Assembly (NCBI GenBank): GCA_003134685.1
Contig: PLCA01000003.1
Location: forward strand, 464,228 to 528,227
Reading direction: 5' to 3'
Length of the DNA stretch: 64,000 nt
Source: Gemmatimonadota bacterium
GTDB taxonomy: Bacteria > Gemmatimonadota > Gemmatimonadetes > Gemmatimonadales > Gemmatimonadaceae
Part shown: piece by piece, positions 28,101-38,390 of the stretch
Numbering within the stretch: position 1 is the first letter of the stretch
Layout of the letters: each line of letters starts with the position of its first letter
Made by a program: the position numbers and the translations under genes
The notes under the pieces: model-generated
Databases searched by the model: none
What the model was told of the DNA's origin: nothing
What the model saw: only the letters and a program-made list of their open reading frames with translations

Positions 28101-28589
28101 CGTAACCCCTGTTTTCCAACCGGGCGGTCCAGCTACACCCGCTCTATCGGTGACGTCCTCGAACTTGTAGTTGCCCTTGTTGATGTAGAGCCGGTTGGGG
28201 CCGAGGTTTGACGAGAAGTAGAGGTCGGGCAGGCCATCGCCATTGACGTCGCCGACGGCGACGCCGCCACCGTTGTAGTAGTAGAGGAAGTTCAGGATGT
28301 TGAAGTCAGGCTTCTCCGGCAGGTTGTTGGCGAATGTGACACCGGTAGTGCTCGGCGACAACAGCTCGAAAAGCGGCTCGGGGGTCTTCGTCCGGCTGCA
28401 GGCAGAGAGCGCAGCGACGCTCGCGACCAGAAACAGCGCAGCCGCCCGCCCGATGATGCTATCCGCCGTAGATGAGTGCAGAATGCCGAATCGCGTCAAA
28501 AAATGGGCACGGCTAATGCAGCCTCGTCGTACTGCTTCTTCTGGCCTCGTTCCCAGGAGTCTTAATGCCGTTTTCCTCGCCACGTCCAT
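25119..28589 (-). CDS. Large FG-GAP/VCBS + ASPIC/UnbV lipoprotein (1156 aa)
   Basis: Many [17 protein letters not shown] blades, ASPIC-like [28 protein letters not shown], lipobox ALSAC; true start uncertain. Confidence 0.9.
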   Translation of the reverse strand: MDVARKTALRLLGTRPEEAVRRGCISRAHFLTRFGILHSSTADSIIGRAAALFLVASVAALSACSRTKTPEPLFELLSPSTTGVTFANNLPEKPDFNILNFLYYYNGGGVAVGDVNGDGLPDLYFSSNLGPNRLYINKGNYKFEDVTDRAGVAGPPGWKTGVTMADVNGDGLLDIYVSAVDYLGQHGHNVLYINNGDGTFTDRTAEYGLSFSGYSTQAVFFDYDGDGDLDMFLLNHATDTQRGISLRPQRNVRIPSTGDRLYRNDGGHFTDVSQQAGLYGGLEAYGLGVVVSDLNLDGCPDIFVGNDFQENDYVYINNCNGTFTESIAKMLGHTSRFSMGADAADFNNDGRPDLMVVDMLPEQQKILNTSAGAEGFNLFNMRVKAGYYPQYARNTLQLNRGDGRFSEIGYLAGVYATDWSWAPLFADLDNDGFKDLFITNGIYRRPNDMDYLNFVGNEAVQASLARGITQENLSLLKKMPQIPIANFAFHNNGNLTFTNMADAWGLGQPGFSNGAAYVDLNNSGALDLVVNNINAPASIYRNHAREVNKNHYLEVMLKGSGKNTGGIGAKVTLKNHGTTQFLEEMPTRGFESSVDPRLHFGLGNSPRADSLIVVWPDRRFQVLTNVAADRILTLNQTDAAGKYDYHTGPPPHPLFADVTARTGIDFKHEENTFFDWNREPLMPHLLSTEGPALAVGDVNGDGLDDIYVGGAKWQPGQLFIQQRNGTFRPSDQPALRADSLAEDVDAVFFDANGDGYQDLLVVSGGNEFSGNDEPLRPRLYINDGKGNFHRDTTALPPIFENGSCVVVGDFNGDGYPDLFLGSRVEGRKYGVAPHSHLLQNDGTGHFTDVTLEKAPGLSEVGMVSSAAWIDYDNDGKLDLVVVGEWMPVKVFHQENGHFVDRTAEAGLSETNGWWNTVTAVDLNGDGRKDLVLGNLGLNSYIKATPKEPAQLYVNDFFHNGTLAQVLTFYKNGVSYPLAGRDEFVQLFPQLRSKYTSYADFGASRIEDIFPASEIRSAKVLEAKDFASAVAINNGNGTFNLTPLPVEAQFAPIYAVIADDFDGDGLTDLLVGGNFYGVTPVLGRYDASYGLLLRGNGMGHFESVDLAAANLFIEGQVRHMKELRGPNGQRLIVIARNDDKLEILRPLALKPQATGTR

Positions 28590-29041
28590 TGCTCTCTTGC
28601 GGTCTCCTCGTTGCGCTCATGTCCGCATGCGCTTCCGCCAATTCAGCGAGTACCGGGAGAACTCCGCCTGACCGGCCCCTGCCGCCACCGAACCAGGGAA
28701 CAATCGTAACGGCAGACGACATTGACCACAGTACCACTGTCGACCCGATCGAGCGGACTCTGGCCGCACGCGTGCCGGGTGTAATCATCACGCACGCGGC
28801 GGACGGCGGACTCGCCATCCGCATACGTGGGCAGACCACGATTAACGGAGAAACCGAACCGTTGTACGTGATCGACGGCCTGCCGGTACAGTCCGGTCCG
28901 GGGGGAAGTCTGACAGGAATCAATCCCAAGGACATCGCCTCGATCGAAGTGCTCAAGGATGCATCAGCCACAGCGTTCTACGGGGTGCGGGGATCGAACG
29001 GCGTAATTGTCATAAAGACCAAGCACGCGCCGGATCAGTGA
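28565..29041 (+). CDS. Plug-domain-only TonB-dependent receptor-like lipoprotein (no barrel)
   Basis: 158 aa; lipobox [66 protein letters not shown], then stop. Confidence 0.88.
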   Translation: MPFSSPRPLLSCGLLVALMSACASANSASTGRTPPDRPLPPPNQGTIVTADDIDHSTTVDPIERTLAARVPGVIITHAADGGLAIRIRGQTTINGETEPLYVIDGLPVQSGPGGSLTGINPKDIASIEVLKDASATAFYGVRGSNGVIVIKTKHAPDQ

Positions 29042-32000
29042 CCTGAAAGATTGGCCAGCGCGTGTGTCGTCCGGAAGATGAGAGGACGATCATTGTTCCG
29101 CGTCACCACGTATCTATCACCGTTCGGGGTGCGTACACGCTCAATGTCGCGCGCCTGTCCGGGAACGAAGAAGCCACTATCCAACGCGCGCACTGGGGTG
29201 AAATGCCCCTTTCCGTCTCCGCGCAAATAGAGCCCATAACTGGCGTCCATCTTTCCGATCTCGGGCTTGACGCCATCGAAATTTCCGGCGAGCAGCAGAT
29301 CGACCTTTCCATCTCCGTCGAAATCCTTGGCCAGGATGCCGTAGACGGGCGCGACCTGAGCCTCGAGCGGCAGCGGGATCATCGTGAAGCTGCCGTCGCC
29401 GTTATTCCTGACCAGGGTCGTTGCAAACGTGTATGCTTTTTTTACGACGGCGCCTTCGAGATCCTTTTTGGGGATCACATCCGATACGACCTGCTTCGCG
29501 TAGTCCTTGTAAGTGGGGTAGCGATCCTTGAGGTATGTCAGCGACCGTATCAGGTCGTCGCGCAACTCCAGCGGGTACTCAACGCCACCGTGATAGTACG
29601 AGACGATCTGCTGTGCGAATCCTGTGTGCGCGAAATCCTTGACGTACATGGACACCGGCTCTTTCGGGGTCGCCTGCAGGCGTGTGTTGAGACCAAGGTT
29701 CCCCACTATGAAATCCACCCGGCCGTTACCAGTGAAATCTCCCGCGATGATGCGGTTCCACCAGCCGTTGCTGTTCTCGAGACCGGGGATCTTCATCTTT
29801 TCGAGACGTCCGTTGCCCATGTTCTTGAAGATGGTGATCGGCATCCACTCGCCGACGATGACCAGGTCCAGCTTCCCATCCCCGTCGACATCTTTCCACA
29901 TCGCGTCGGTAACCATGCCGACGTGCGAGAGTCCCGGTGCCAGTTTGTCGGTGACTTCGGTGAAGTGGCCCTTGCCATCGTTCTTGAGCAGAACGCTCTG
30001 CGGATCGATGCCGTAGCGTCCGGGAACCGAGCGGCCGCCGACGAAAAGGTCGATGGTGCCATTGCCGTCGTAATCCGCTGCTGCCGCGCGCGATCCGCTC
30101 AGGTACAACGGCGGCAGAGCGCCCACCGCTTTCCTGAAGTTGCCCTTGCCGTCGTTCAGATAGAGCCGGTCTTCTAGCGCCGGCGCCATATCCGAGAACT
30201 CCGTCCCGCCCGTGACTACGTAGAGATCAGGAAAACCGTCGCCATTCGCGTCGAAGAACACGCCGCTGATGTCCTCCGAGATCTTGTCCTGCTCGAGAAG
30301 CTTCTCGTTCGTGCTGACGAACGACCCGTCTTTCTGTTGAATGAGGATCTTGCTAGGCTGATCCTTCGCGCCGCCGATGAAGATGTCGTCCAGTCCGTCG
30401 CCGTTGACATCGGCAACGGCTATGTCGGGACCTTCGGTCGAGAGCATCTTGGGCATCAGTCGCTCACGGTCGAAATCGACGAAATCGTTCTCGTGGTGCA
30501 CGAAGTCGAGTGCGGTCTGCCGCGTGACGTCGTTGAAGAGCGGTGTGACCGGCCTGGGTAACTCCGTCTTCGGGACGGTTGATCCTGATTGCTTGATCGT
30601 GAGACGCTGATTCGCCGCGACATTTTTCAGCAAGCTCTGCCGCCCGTCGGGCCAGGCGACCGTCACCGTGTTGACCGTATCGCTGTGGCCGAGTCCAAAC
30701 GTCAGCACGTAATCCACGCTCGACTGAAAGCCGCGCGTCGGACTGACCTCCTGATACTGCATCTGCTTCCCGACCTTGAGCGTGACATTCGCACCTACGG
30801 CGAATCGGTTGTGGCCTTCTCCATCGAGCTTCACCTGTAAGTAGTTATTCTTGGTGAGCGTGCGCGCGTTGTTGCGGTAGACGAACGCGGTGTCGTTCTC
30901 GTTATTCACGATCAGATCGAGCGCACCGTCTCCGTCCAGGTCCGCGTAGGCCGCGCCATTCGCGAAGCTCGGAGTATCGAGGCCCCAGCTTGCGCTCTCA
31001 TTGGTGAATGTCAGATCGCCATTGTTCCGGAATGCGTAGTGCGAGAGTTTCGTAGAGCCCATGGCGTCGGTGAGCTTCTTGTAGTCGACGCGGCCGCCCT
31101 TGGTCATCGACCTCATGGTCTGATCATTTGCGAGGAAAGCGACGTAGTCCTGCGACGTCACGTCCTTGGCGATGCCATTTGTGACGTAAATGTCCTTGTT
31201 GCCATCGAGATCCAAGTCGGCGATGAGCGCGCTCCAGCTCCAATCGGTGCGCGCCACGCCGGCCATCTGGCCGATGTCGCTGAACGTAGCGTTGCCGTTA
31301 TTGAGCTGGAGCATGTTGCGCATGAACTGGTAGTGAAAGCCGTTCTTCACCTTCGCCTGGTAGACATCCCAGCCCTCGAACGCTGACGTCGTTCGGAGCC
31401 TGTACTCGTCATCCGGGAGCATGTCGGTGGTATAGATGTCCGGCCAGCCGTCGTTGTTGATGTCCGCGATGTCGAGACCCATCGAGAAGTAGCTGCTGTA
31501 TGGCATCTCCTTGGGCAGCTCCTCGGTAAACGTCCCATCGTGGTTGTTGATATAGAGGTAGTCGCGCTCGAAGAAATCGTTCGATACGTAGATGTCGGGC
31601 CAGCCGTCGCGATTCAAGTCACTGACGACCACACCCAGTCCAAACGCGATCTCGCTTCCGTAGATGCCGGCCTTCTCACTCACATCGGTGAAGTGGCCAT
31701 TCCCGTCGTTGTGATAAAGCTTGTGTCCGCCGAGCTTGTCGCGGACGTTCCGGATGTTGCGCAGGCCGAAGCTGGCAACCGAGCGGAACGAATTGTTGAC
31801 GAGATACATGTCCAGCCAGCCGTCGTGGTCGTAATCGAGGAACGCGGCCTGTGTCGAGTAGCCTTCGTCGGCAAGCCCGTATTCCTTGGCCATCTCCTTG
31901 AACGTTGGAACGCCGTTCTTGTCGAGACCCTGATTTATGTAAAGCTCGTTCGCTCTCTTCTCACCGGCGATATTTCCGGCGTAGCAGATATAGATGTCGA

Positions 32001-32448
32001 GCAGACCGTCGCCGTTCACGTCGGCGAAGGTGACGCCCGTCGCCCAATCGCCCTTGCCTCCTACGCCGGCCTCTTCGGTTATGTCCCGAAAGCGGAAGTG
32101 ACCCTCATTCAAGTAGAGGTGGTTGCCATGGAGGTTCGAGGTGAGCATGACCTCGGGCAGACCATCTCCAGTGAGGTCGCCCGTCGCCACACCGCCGCCG
32201 TTATAGAAGTTGCGGTAGGTGAAGACGTTCAGCTCGCGTGTGTCCTCGACGCGATTCTCGAACGTGATTCCGGTGTAGCTGGGAGGCAGCAGCGTGAACA
32301 GATGACTGTCGACGGGCGGGGCCTTGGCGGTAGAAGCCGTTTCCCTCGAATCGTGCGATGGTGAGCAGCCGGCGATGAGGCACAGCGCGGAAAGCAGGTA
32401 GCGAAGCCTTGGCCTCAACGCCTTGTTCATGACATTGACCACAATCAC
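29035..32448 (-). CDS. Large FG-GAP/VCBS + ASPIC/UnbV lipoprotein (1137 aa)
   Basis: Paralogue of 25119..28589; lipobox LIAGC; repeated DxNxDG blades and ASPIC-like region. Confidence 0.9.
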   Translation of the reverse strand: MIVVNVMNKALRPRLRYLLSALCLIAGCSPSHDSRETASTAKAPPVDSHLFTLLPPSYTGITFENRVEDTRELNVFTYRNFYNGGGVATGDLTGDGLPEVMLTSNLHGNHLYLNEGHFRFRDITEEAGVGGKGDWATGVTFADVNGDGLLDIYICYAGNIAGEKRANELYINQGLDKNGVPTFKEMAKEYGLADEGYSTQAAFLDYDHDGWLDMYLVNNSFRSVASFGLRNIRNVRDKLGGHKLYHNDGNGHFTDVSEKAGIYGSEIAFGLGVVVSDLNRDGWPDIYVSNDFFERDYLYINNHDGTFTEELPKEMPYSSYFSMGLDIADINNDGWPDIYTTDMLPDDEYRLRTTSAFEGWDVYQAKVKNGFHYQFMRNMLQLNNGNATFSDIGQMAGVARTDWSWSALIADLDLDGNKDIYVTNGIAKDVTSQDYVAFLANDQTMRSMTKGGRVDYKKLTDAMGSTKLSHYAFRNNGDLTFTNESASWGLDTPSFANGAAYADLDGDGALDLIVNNENDTAFVYRNNARTLTKNNYLQVKLDGEGHNRFAVGANVTLKVGKQMQYQEVSPTRGFQSSVDYVLTFGLGHSDTVNTVTVAWPDGRQSLLKNVAANQRLTIKQSGSTVPKTELPRPVTPLFNDVTRQTALDFVHHENDFVDFDRERLMPKMLSTEGPDIAVADVNGDGLDDIFIGGAKDQPSKILIQQKDGSFVSTNEKLLEQDKISEDISGVFFDANGDGFPDLYVVTGGTEFSDMAPALEDRLYLNDGKGNFRKAVGALPPLYLSGSRAAAADYDGNGTIDLFVGGRSVPGRYGIDPQSVLLKNDGKGHFTEVTDKLAPGLSHVGMVTDAMWKDVDGDGKLDLVIVGEWMPITIFKNMGNGRLEKMKIPGLENSNGWWNRIIAGDFTGNGRVDFIVGNLGLNTRLQATPKEPVSMYVKDFAHTGFAQQIVSYYHGGVEYPLELRDDLIRSLTYLKDRYPTYKDYAKQVVSDVIPKKDLEGAVVKKAYTFATTLVRNNGDGSFTMIPLPLEAQVAPVYGILAKDFDGDGKVDLLLAGNFDGVKPEIGKMDASYGLYLRGDGKGHFTPVRALDSGFFVPGQARDIERVRTPNGDRYVVTRNNDRPLIFRTTHALANLSGH

Positions 32449-32519
32449 CGCTAGGGTTATCTAACGACGCGTACTCGGCGCTGGGGCCGCGGGACAGAGG
32501 AGAGAAAGGGGGTTAGTTG

Positions 32520-32558
32520 CACCATGGCCTGCCCCCAACGTGGGAGCAGGCCATGGTG
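32520..32558. repeat. Perfect 13-bp stem (plus inner CCCA/TGGG) hairpin between susD-like and VCBS genes
   Basis: CACCATGGCCTGC-CCCCAACGTGGGA-GCAGGCCATGGTG. Confidence 0.9.
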
Positions 32559-32578
32559 AAAATTCAGGAACTACGGTA

Positions 32579-34219
32579 TCAGTATCCCGGATTCTGCTTG
32601 AGCAGCGGGTTGGTCTCGAGCTGCGTCTGCGGAATCGGCATCAGGATCTTATATGCCCCGATCGGTCCCGGTCCGTTAGGAAATTTGTAGCCAAAATCCG
32701 GTGCGCAGCAGTACGACTGAGTATATGTCCCCCTGCGAATCAGATCCGTTCTGCGCTTGCCCTCGGCGATGAGCTCAAAGAGGCGCTCCTTAAGAATCGT
32801 GTCCCGCATGGCCGCCTGCGGAGTCGTCGTTGGGATGGGCTTGGGCGTCGTCGGGAATGCCCGCGCGCGCGTCGTCGTATTGATCAACGTCGCCGCTCCA
32901 CCAGGATCGCCGAGCTCGTTCATTGCCTCAGCCCTGATCAGAAAAATCTCGGCGAGCCGGAAGTACCCGTAGTCGTTACCGGCGTCTACCCCGACGTGAT
33001 TGGGATCCAACGGCCATTTCGTCATGCGGATTCCGGCCCCTTCGCCTGTTGACCCGTTCGTTATATTGGCGCCAATGGTATCAGTGAAGACGAGCGGGGT
33101 TGTTCCATCGAGTAATTTCACAGGCTGGCCGGTAGCCAGGTTGACCCCTTGTCCGGTCAGAAAGATCTGCCGGCGAATGTCGGTTGTATCGAACGCATGG
33201 TAGGTCTCCGAGAGGGTCGCGAAGCCGTTCCAGGGTGAGGGCGTATACTGGTTATAGCCCAGCATTGTCATCAGGTAGTTGTTGCCGAGACCAGCCACAG
33301 CCGCGAACTTCAGCGCCATGATGATCTCAGTCGAGCTGTAGTTGTCCGCAGTGAAGTTTTTCCGCCATCCACACCCCGGAGTTGGAGTACAACCCGTTGA
33401 CGCATCCGTTTCGAGTGAGTAGTGGCCGGAGTTGATGATCTTATCCGCCTGGGTGATTGCGTCCTGCCAGCGAGCCGCTCCGGGCGCCAATCCAGTAGCG
33501 GACACTGTGCCCGTGAATACCTGCGCGTTCAGATACATGCTTGCAAGGATGGCATCGACCGCACCTTGCGTCATCCGGCCATTCATGGCCGCCGGCCAGG
33601 TTGCGGGCAGATCTGGCCGCGCCGCGATCAACTCTGACTCAATGAACCTGAAGACAGAATCGCGAGTGTCCTGCGCTCGAGCCTTGATCTCGACGTCTGT
33701 GACGATTGGCACACCGCCGAACATGTCCATCAGCATGTAGTAGAAGAACGCTCGCAGGGTTCGGAGCTCCGCGACGACCGTCGCCTTGCTCGCGAACGTC
33801 GTGTTGCCCAACGCGTTGAGCACGATGTTGGCACGCGCGACACCGGTGAAGAGATCGTTCCACGCTGGATTGATGAGGCCACCCGTGCCCGTGGTGGTCG
33901 GCGTAAACGTCTGATGGTGGATGTCCAGCCACTGGCCGTTGTCATACCAGTTCTGGCCGCGAACCGGCACGACCATCTCGTCGGTGCTGATCTCGCTGGT
34001 TTCGTAGTAGTTGCTGCTGGCGCCCGACGCGCGCAGCTGCGCGTAGACGGAGGCGAGACCACCGATCGCCTGGGTCTCGTTCTGGTAGAAATTTTGCGGA
34101 GTAATCGAGCTGGATGGAACTTCCGTCAGATCGGTGCAAGCCGGTGCCAGAGCCAGCACCGTGATGACAGCTGCTGCTCCGAAGGATTTCGTCATCATTG
34201 GTTTTCTAGAACGCAACAC
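32579..34219 (-). CDS. SusD/RagB family outer-membrane lipoprotein
   Basis: Lipobox ALAPAC; YFRLAEIFLIRAEAMNELGDP..LFELIAEGKRRTDLIRRG..LMPIPQTQLETNPLLKQNPGY. Confidence 0.93.
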   Translation of the reverse strand: MLRSRKPMMTKSFGAAAVITVLALAPACTDLTEVPSSSITPQNFYQNETQAIGGLASVYAQLRASGASSNYYETSEISTDEMVVPVRGQNWYDNGQWLDIHHQTFTPTTTGTGGLINPAWNDLFTGVARANIVLNALGNTTFASKATVVAELRTLRAFFYYMLMDMFGGVPIVTDVEIKARAQDTRDSVFRFIESELIAARPDLPATWPAAMNGRMTQGAVDAILASMYLNAQVFTGTVSATGLAPGAARWQDAITQADKIINSGHYSLETDASTGCTPTPGCGWRKNFTADNYSSTEIIMALKFAAVAGLGNNYLMTMLGYNQYTPSPWNGFATLSETYHAFDTTDIRRQIFLTGQGVNLATGQPVKLLDGTTPLVFTDTIGANITNGSTGEGAGIRMTKWPLDPNHVGVDAGNDYGYFRLAEIFLIRAEAMNELGDPGGAATLINTTTRARAFPTTPKPIPTTTPQAAMRDTILKERLFELIAEGKRRTDLIRRGTYTQSYCCAPDFGYKFPNGPGPIGAYKILMPIPQTQLETNPLLKQNPGY

Positions 34220-37200
34220 GAAGACCTCCCGTGATCGTACGAGGACGCGGATAATGCAAGTAATCTATACCACGCGTTGCCAGACCGGCGCTGGTGAATA
34301 CTTCCGGATCGTAGCCCGTGTAGCCCGTAAAGAGAAGAAGGTTGTCCCCCGAAAGATAAACGCGGGAATTCCTGGCCGTTCCGGTGAATCTCGGTAGGTC
34401 AAACGTGTACCCGATAGTGACGTTCTGCAAACGGGTGAACGACCCATCTTCGATCCAGCGGGATGAGTAAATGGCCGGCTGATCTATGCCGATCGGATCA
34501 GTCAGGGCCGAGATCAGGAAATTCTTGTCCGTCAGTGCGTTGCCCTTTGTGGAATAGACGAGGGCGGTGTTGTTGAAGACCTTTTGGCCCGCTTCACGAT
34601 TGATCAGGAAGCTGAGATCGAATTTGCCCATGGTGCCCGAACCGTGGAAACCAAGGGTGTAGTTCGGATTGGCGTTCCCGAGGACGACGAAATCGTCGCC
34701 CTGAGGGTTGGTAGTGGTCCCGGTGAGTACCCGACTCGTAATCTTGCCAGTCGCGTCACGGGTGACCACGTAATGGTTGAACAGCTGCACCCCCGCCGCG
34801 TTGACGCTATTGAATTGAGGTCCGAAGAACGTTCCGAGCGGCTGGCCGGGAATGATTATCTCGGAGTTCTGGCCGGACTGTCCTTGTCCGCTCACCGTGC
34901 CCTCGGACAGGGACAAGTACGGGCCGAGATCGATGACCTTGTTGCTGTTATGAGCGAAGACGATTCCAGCCGTCCAGTTGTTGCTCGGACGGTTGAGAAC
35001 CTGTCCATCGAGCGAGAACTCGATTCCCTTGTTCTGAATTCGTCCTACGTTCTCGAGACGTGTGCTGGCAACCGCCGGCTGCGGCACGTTTACCGTGAGA
35101 AGCAGGTCCTGAGTCTTCTTCACGTAATACTCCAGGCTGCCCGTGAACCGGTTGTTGAGGAAGCCGTAGTCTAGCGCGATGTTGTTCTCAGCAGTCGACT
35201 CCCACTTGAGGTTCGGGTTCGGGTTCGAGACCGGCGAGAAACCGGTAACTGGGGTTTCTCCGAAGACATAGCGCGAGCCCCCATCCGCGGACAACAGAAT
35301 GAGCGACGCATAGGGAGGCGCGCCCGGATTCCCGACTTTGCCATATCCTGCCCGGAGACGAAGCTCCGAGAAGGGTCCCGTGCGCATGAACGATTCCTGA
35401 CTGAGGCGCCAAGATCCGGAGATTGCCGGGAACACAGCCCATTTATTTCCTATTCCGAAGGTCGACGATCCATCTTTTCGGAGCACGCCCGTCAGGAAGT
35501 ACTTGTCGTTGAGACTGGCGTTGGCCCTGCCGAAAAATGATACGAGACGGCTCTCCGAGTTGCTGGAGAAGGGCGGGACGAGCACCGCACCGCTACTCAG
35601 ACTGTTGAAGCCCAGTGCATCGGTCAGGAAGCTCTGAGATTGAGCCCCGAACTCGTTGAAGATGTAGTCTTCGTACTCGTAGCCACCGACCAGCTCAAAA
35701 TCACGGCCAGTGACGAACGTTGGATGGAAGGTGAGGAGAGTCTGGAGGGTCTTCGTGGTGTTGTCGCGGTTCGTCCGTTGGGCGAGCCCACCGAACTGCG
35801 AGCCAACCGGACTGGCGCTGGGTAAATAGTCGTTGCGGTCGCCTGCAACGCGGTCCGCGCCAATATTTATCCGGGCAGTAAGACTCGAGAGGATGTCGTA
35901 GTCTGCCGAGAGGTTGCCGAGGATCCGGTCATCGGTGCCCTTGGACTGGACCTGGTTCGCCAACGCCACCGGATTGTCTAGCGCCTGCGTGCCGGGGCCG
36001 GTCTCGTAGTACCGGGTTCCCGATGCGTCAGTTAGCGTGATCGGGTGTGTCGGGTTGTAGTACACGGTGTTGATGAACACGCCGCCCTGGAACCCGCCGG
36101 TGTTCTCGTACGGCAGGAAATCGTTGATGACGTGAGAACCGGTCAGGTTGAGACCGAGGCGGAGGCGTCCATCGAGCGCTTGATGCGTTCCGTTCAGCCG
36201 CGCCTGATAGCGTCGGAACCCGTTGTTGATGACGATGCCCTGTTGATCGAAGTAGTTCACCGAGGCACGGTATTGCGTGGCGGAGGATCCACCCGAGAAG
36301 GAAAGGTTCTGGTTGACAGTCGGAGCGCTGCGGGTGATAGCGTGCTCCCAATCGGTGTTCGCCGTATCTTCCGCCGCGAGACGCGAAGCTGGCATAGCAC
36401 CAAGGGCGATCTCCGCCTTGATGAAGTCGCGGTACTGGTTGCCGTCGAGAAGGCCCAGATATTTTCTGGGCGATGCCATGCCGGCCTGGACCTCGTACAC
36501 CATGCTCGGGCCGCCGACGCCCTTCTTCGTCTCAATCAGAACCACGCCATTGGCTGCGCGGCTTCCGTAGATCGCCGTTGCAGCAGCGTCTTTCAGAATG
36601 GAGATCGACTGGATGTCTGAGGGGTTGAGCATATTCATCGGGTTGCGCGGTAGCGATGGCGCTGCCTGTACGCCGACACCCGCATTTTCGGCGTCGACGT
36701 TATTGATCGGGATTCCGTCGATCACGTAGAGTGGCTCGTTGCTGGCACTGATCGAAGTGCCGCCACGGATAAGAATCTGCGCGCCGGTGCCAGGGTCACC
36801 GCTGTTCTGGGTGATCTGCACGCCAGCCGCCCGTCCCTCGATCATGTTGGTGACGTTGGGCTGGATCCCGACGGCGGCCTGAGTGGCCTCAATCGTAGAG
36901 ACGGATCCGGTGATCGCGAGCCGTCGCTGCGTGCCGTAACCGGTGGTCACGACTTCCTCGAGGACCGCTACTCGCCGTTCGAGCGCGAAGTGCATCGTGG
37001 CAGTCCCACCCGCGGGAACCGTGACGGTTGCGAGCGGAGAGCTGAATCCGATTCGGCGCACGCGTACAAATTGAGTCCCAGACGGAACGTTTCCAATGAC
37101 GAAGCTGCCGTCGGCCTGGGTGACGGCGCCGAGCCGGGTGCCTTGGACCACGACGCTCACGTCGGGAAGCGGCTGTTGCGTCAGACTATCGACGACGCGT

Positions 37201-37295
37201 CCAGCGATGTTGCCTGTGGGATTTTGCGCTCCAAGTCGGACGGTACAGAGCAGTCCAAATACGAGCGCGAGAGAGAGACGACGGACAACGGCCAT
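34206..37295 (-). CDS. SusC/RagA family TonB-linked outer membrane receptor
   Basis: Start taken at MAVVRRLSLALVFGLLC; carboxypeptidase-D-like plus plug ([47 protein letters not shown]), beta-barrel and terminal GGLRVAF. Confidence 0.93.
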   Translation of the reverse strand: MAVVRRLSLALVFGLLCTVRLGAQNPTGNIAGRVVDSLTQQPLPDVSVVVQGTRLGAVTQADGSFVIGNVPSGTQFVRVRRIGFSSPLATVTVPAGGTATMHFALERRVAVLEEVVTTGYGTQRRLAITGSVSTIEATQAAVGIQPNVTNMIEGRAAGVQITQNSGDPGTGAQILIRGGTSISASNEPLYVIDGIPINNVDAENAGVGVQAAPSLPRNPMNMLNPSDIQSISILKDAAATAIYGSRAANGVVLIETKKGVGGPSMVYEVQAGMASPRKYLGLLDGNQYRDFIKAEIALGAMPASRLAAEDTANTDWEHAITRSAPTVNQNLSFSGGSSATQYRASVNYFDQQGIVINNGFRRYQARLNGTHQALDGRLRLGLNLTGSHVINDFLPYENTGGFQGGVFINTVYYNPTHPITLTDASGTRYYETGPGTQALDNPVALANQVQSKGTDDRILGNLSADYDILSSLTARINIGADRVAGDRNDYLPSASPVGSQFGGLAQRTNRDNTTKTLQTLLTFHPTFVTGRDFELVGGYEYEDYIFNEFGAQSQSFLTDALGFNSLSSGAVLVPPFSSNSESRLVSFFGRANASLNDKYFLTGVLRKDGSSTFGIGNKWAVFPAISGSWRLSQESFMRTGPFSELRLRAGYGKVGNPGAPPYASLILLSADGGSRYVFGETPVTGFSPVSNPNPNLKWESTAENNIALDYGFLNNRFTGSLEYYVKKTQDLLLTVNVPQPAVASTRLENVGRIQNKGIEFSLDGQVLNRPSNNWTAGIVFAHNSNKVIDLGPYLSLSEGTVSGQGQSGQNSEIIIPGQPLGTFFGPQFNSVNAAGVQLFNHYVVTRDATGKITSRVLTGTTTNPQGDDFVVLGNANPNYTLGFHGSGTMGKFDLSFLINREAGQKVFNNTALVYSTKGNALTDKNFLISALTDPIGIDQPAIYSSRWIEDGSFTRLQNVTIGYTFDLPRFTGTARNSRVYLSGDNLLLFTGYTGYDPEVFTSAGLATRGIDYLHYPRPRTITGGLRVAF

Positions 37296-37686
37296 ACGGA
37301 AGTCCTCCACAGGGTGGTGAGTGGAATACCTCTCCGTGCCAGGGAGAGGGATGTGCGCACGTGATCGAGCCATCCCGTACCAGCCCGATCATTTGCCCAA
37401 CATTCTGATTGCGTCGGCATTAATGCGGGTCGGGCCTCGAAATGTCAAGAACAATGTCGCGTCAGGTATCGTCAGCCGGGCGCCAGGTGGGGCTTGGCGA
37501 GCCGAATCCAGATCGTCGGCCGGGCTGGGCGGAAAGCAAGAGAACGAGTTTCGTGAGCGGGCAAGGTTGGTAGCTCACAACTCGTTCCGTTGCTGTTCCA
37601 GAATTGTCAGCCTGGGACCCCGCAACCGATCATTGCGCCGCCAACGCGGTAATCATAGAATGTGCCCCTAAGAGGAAACCAATAAC

Positions 37687-38388
37687 ATGAAGCCGATGTA
37701 CCTCGACGCTGTCGAGAAGCACGAGGCAGTTGAGCCGCACGCGACCATGTTCAGTCAGATGCGCGCTGCCGGGATTCCGATCCCCCAAATCCTGCATCTG
37801 TTCGCGTTCAAGCCCGAGCGAACCCAGTACTTGGCGGTCTTCACTCAGGGAGTGATGCGCGGCCAGTCGCCGTTGCCGCCCTGGCAGCGCGAGCTCATCG
37901 CTGCCTTTACTTCGAAGCTCAATCAGTGCCTGTTCTGAATTGGCTCCCACGCCGCGGTCGCGGCGGAGCTGCACGGGGATCGCGCTCTGATACAGAGCGT
38001 CCTGAATGATCTCGACACCGCGCCGATCTCCGACAAGGATCGGACGCTTTACGCGTTCATCAAGAAGATGGTACATGACTCCACATCGATCACTCAGAAT
38101 GATGTGGACATTGCGCGCAAGGCTGGTTGGTCCGATGAGGCGCTCTACGACGCGATAACGGTCTGCTCGCTCTTCCAGTTCTACAACAACTGGATCGATG
38201 CGACGGGAGTCGCGGACATGCCCGCGCTGGGCTACGAGATGTCCGGGCACAGACTGGCTACTCAGGGCTACGCATCCGAGCCCGCGCCGAAACGTCGCGC
38301 GGCAGTCAAGTCGTTGAAGAGCTCGTCCAAACCCAAGCGGAAGAAGGCGGCAACTCCGAAGAGAACGGGGCGATCGAAGAGATCTTAG
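37687..38388 (+). CDS. AhpD/carboxymuconolactone-decarboxylase-like protein with in-frame TGA (probable selenocysteine) at codon 84
   Basis: ORFs 37687-37938 and 38068-38388 are one open frame across TGA 37936-37938: ..LIAAFTSKLNQCLF-U-IGSHAAVAAELHGD.. Sec aligns to the second Cys of CxxC(xxxH); a SECIS-like hairpin follows. Confidence 0.8.
37943..37969 (+). promoter_or_regulatory. Candidate bacterial SECIS element
   Basis: GCTCC-cac-GCCGC-GGTC-GCGGC-GGAGC; two 5-bp stems, CAC bulge, GGUC apical loop starting 17 nt after the TGA. Confidence 0.65.
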
Positions 38389-38390
38389 CC

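Noticed and set aside
29062-30177. Long plus-strand ORF antisense to the VCBS gene (and similar at 31540..32364, 27591..28211)
   Set aside because: Mirror frames of repetitive GAC/GGC-rich VCBS codons; no independent support.
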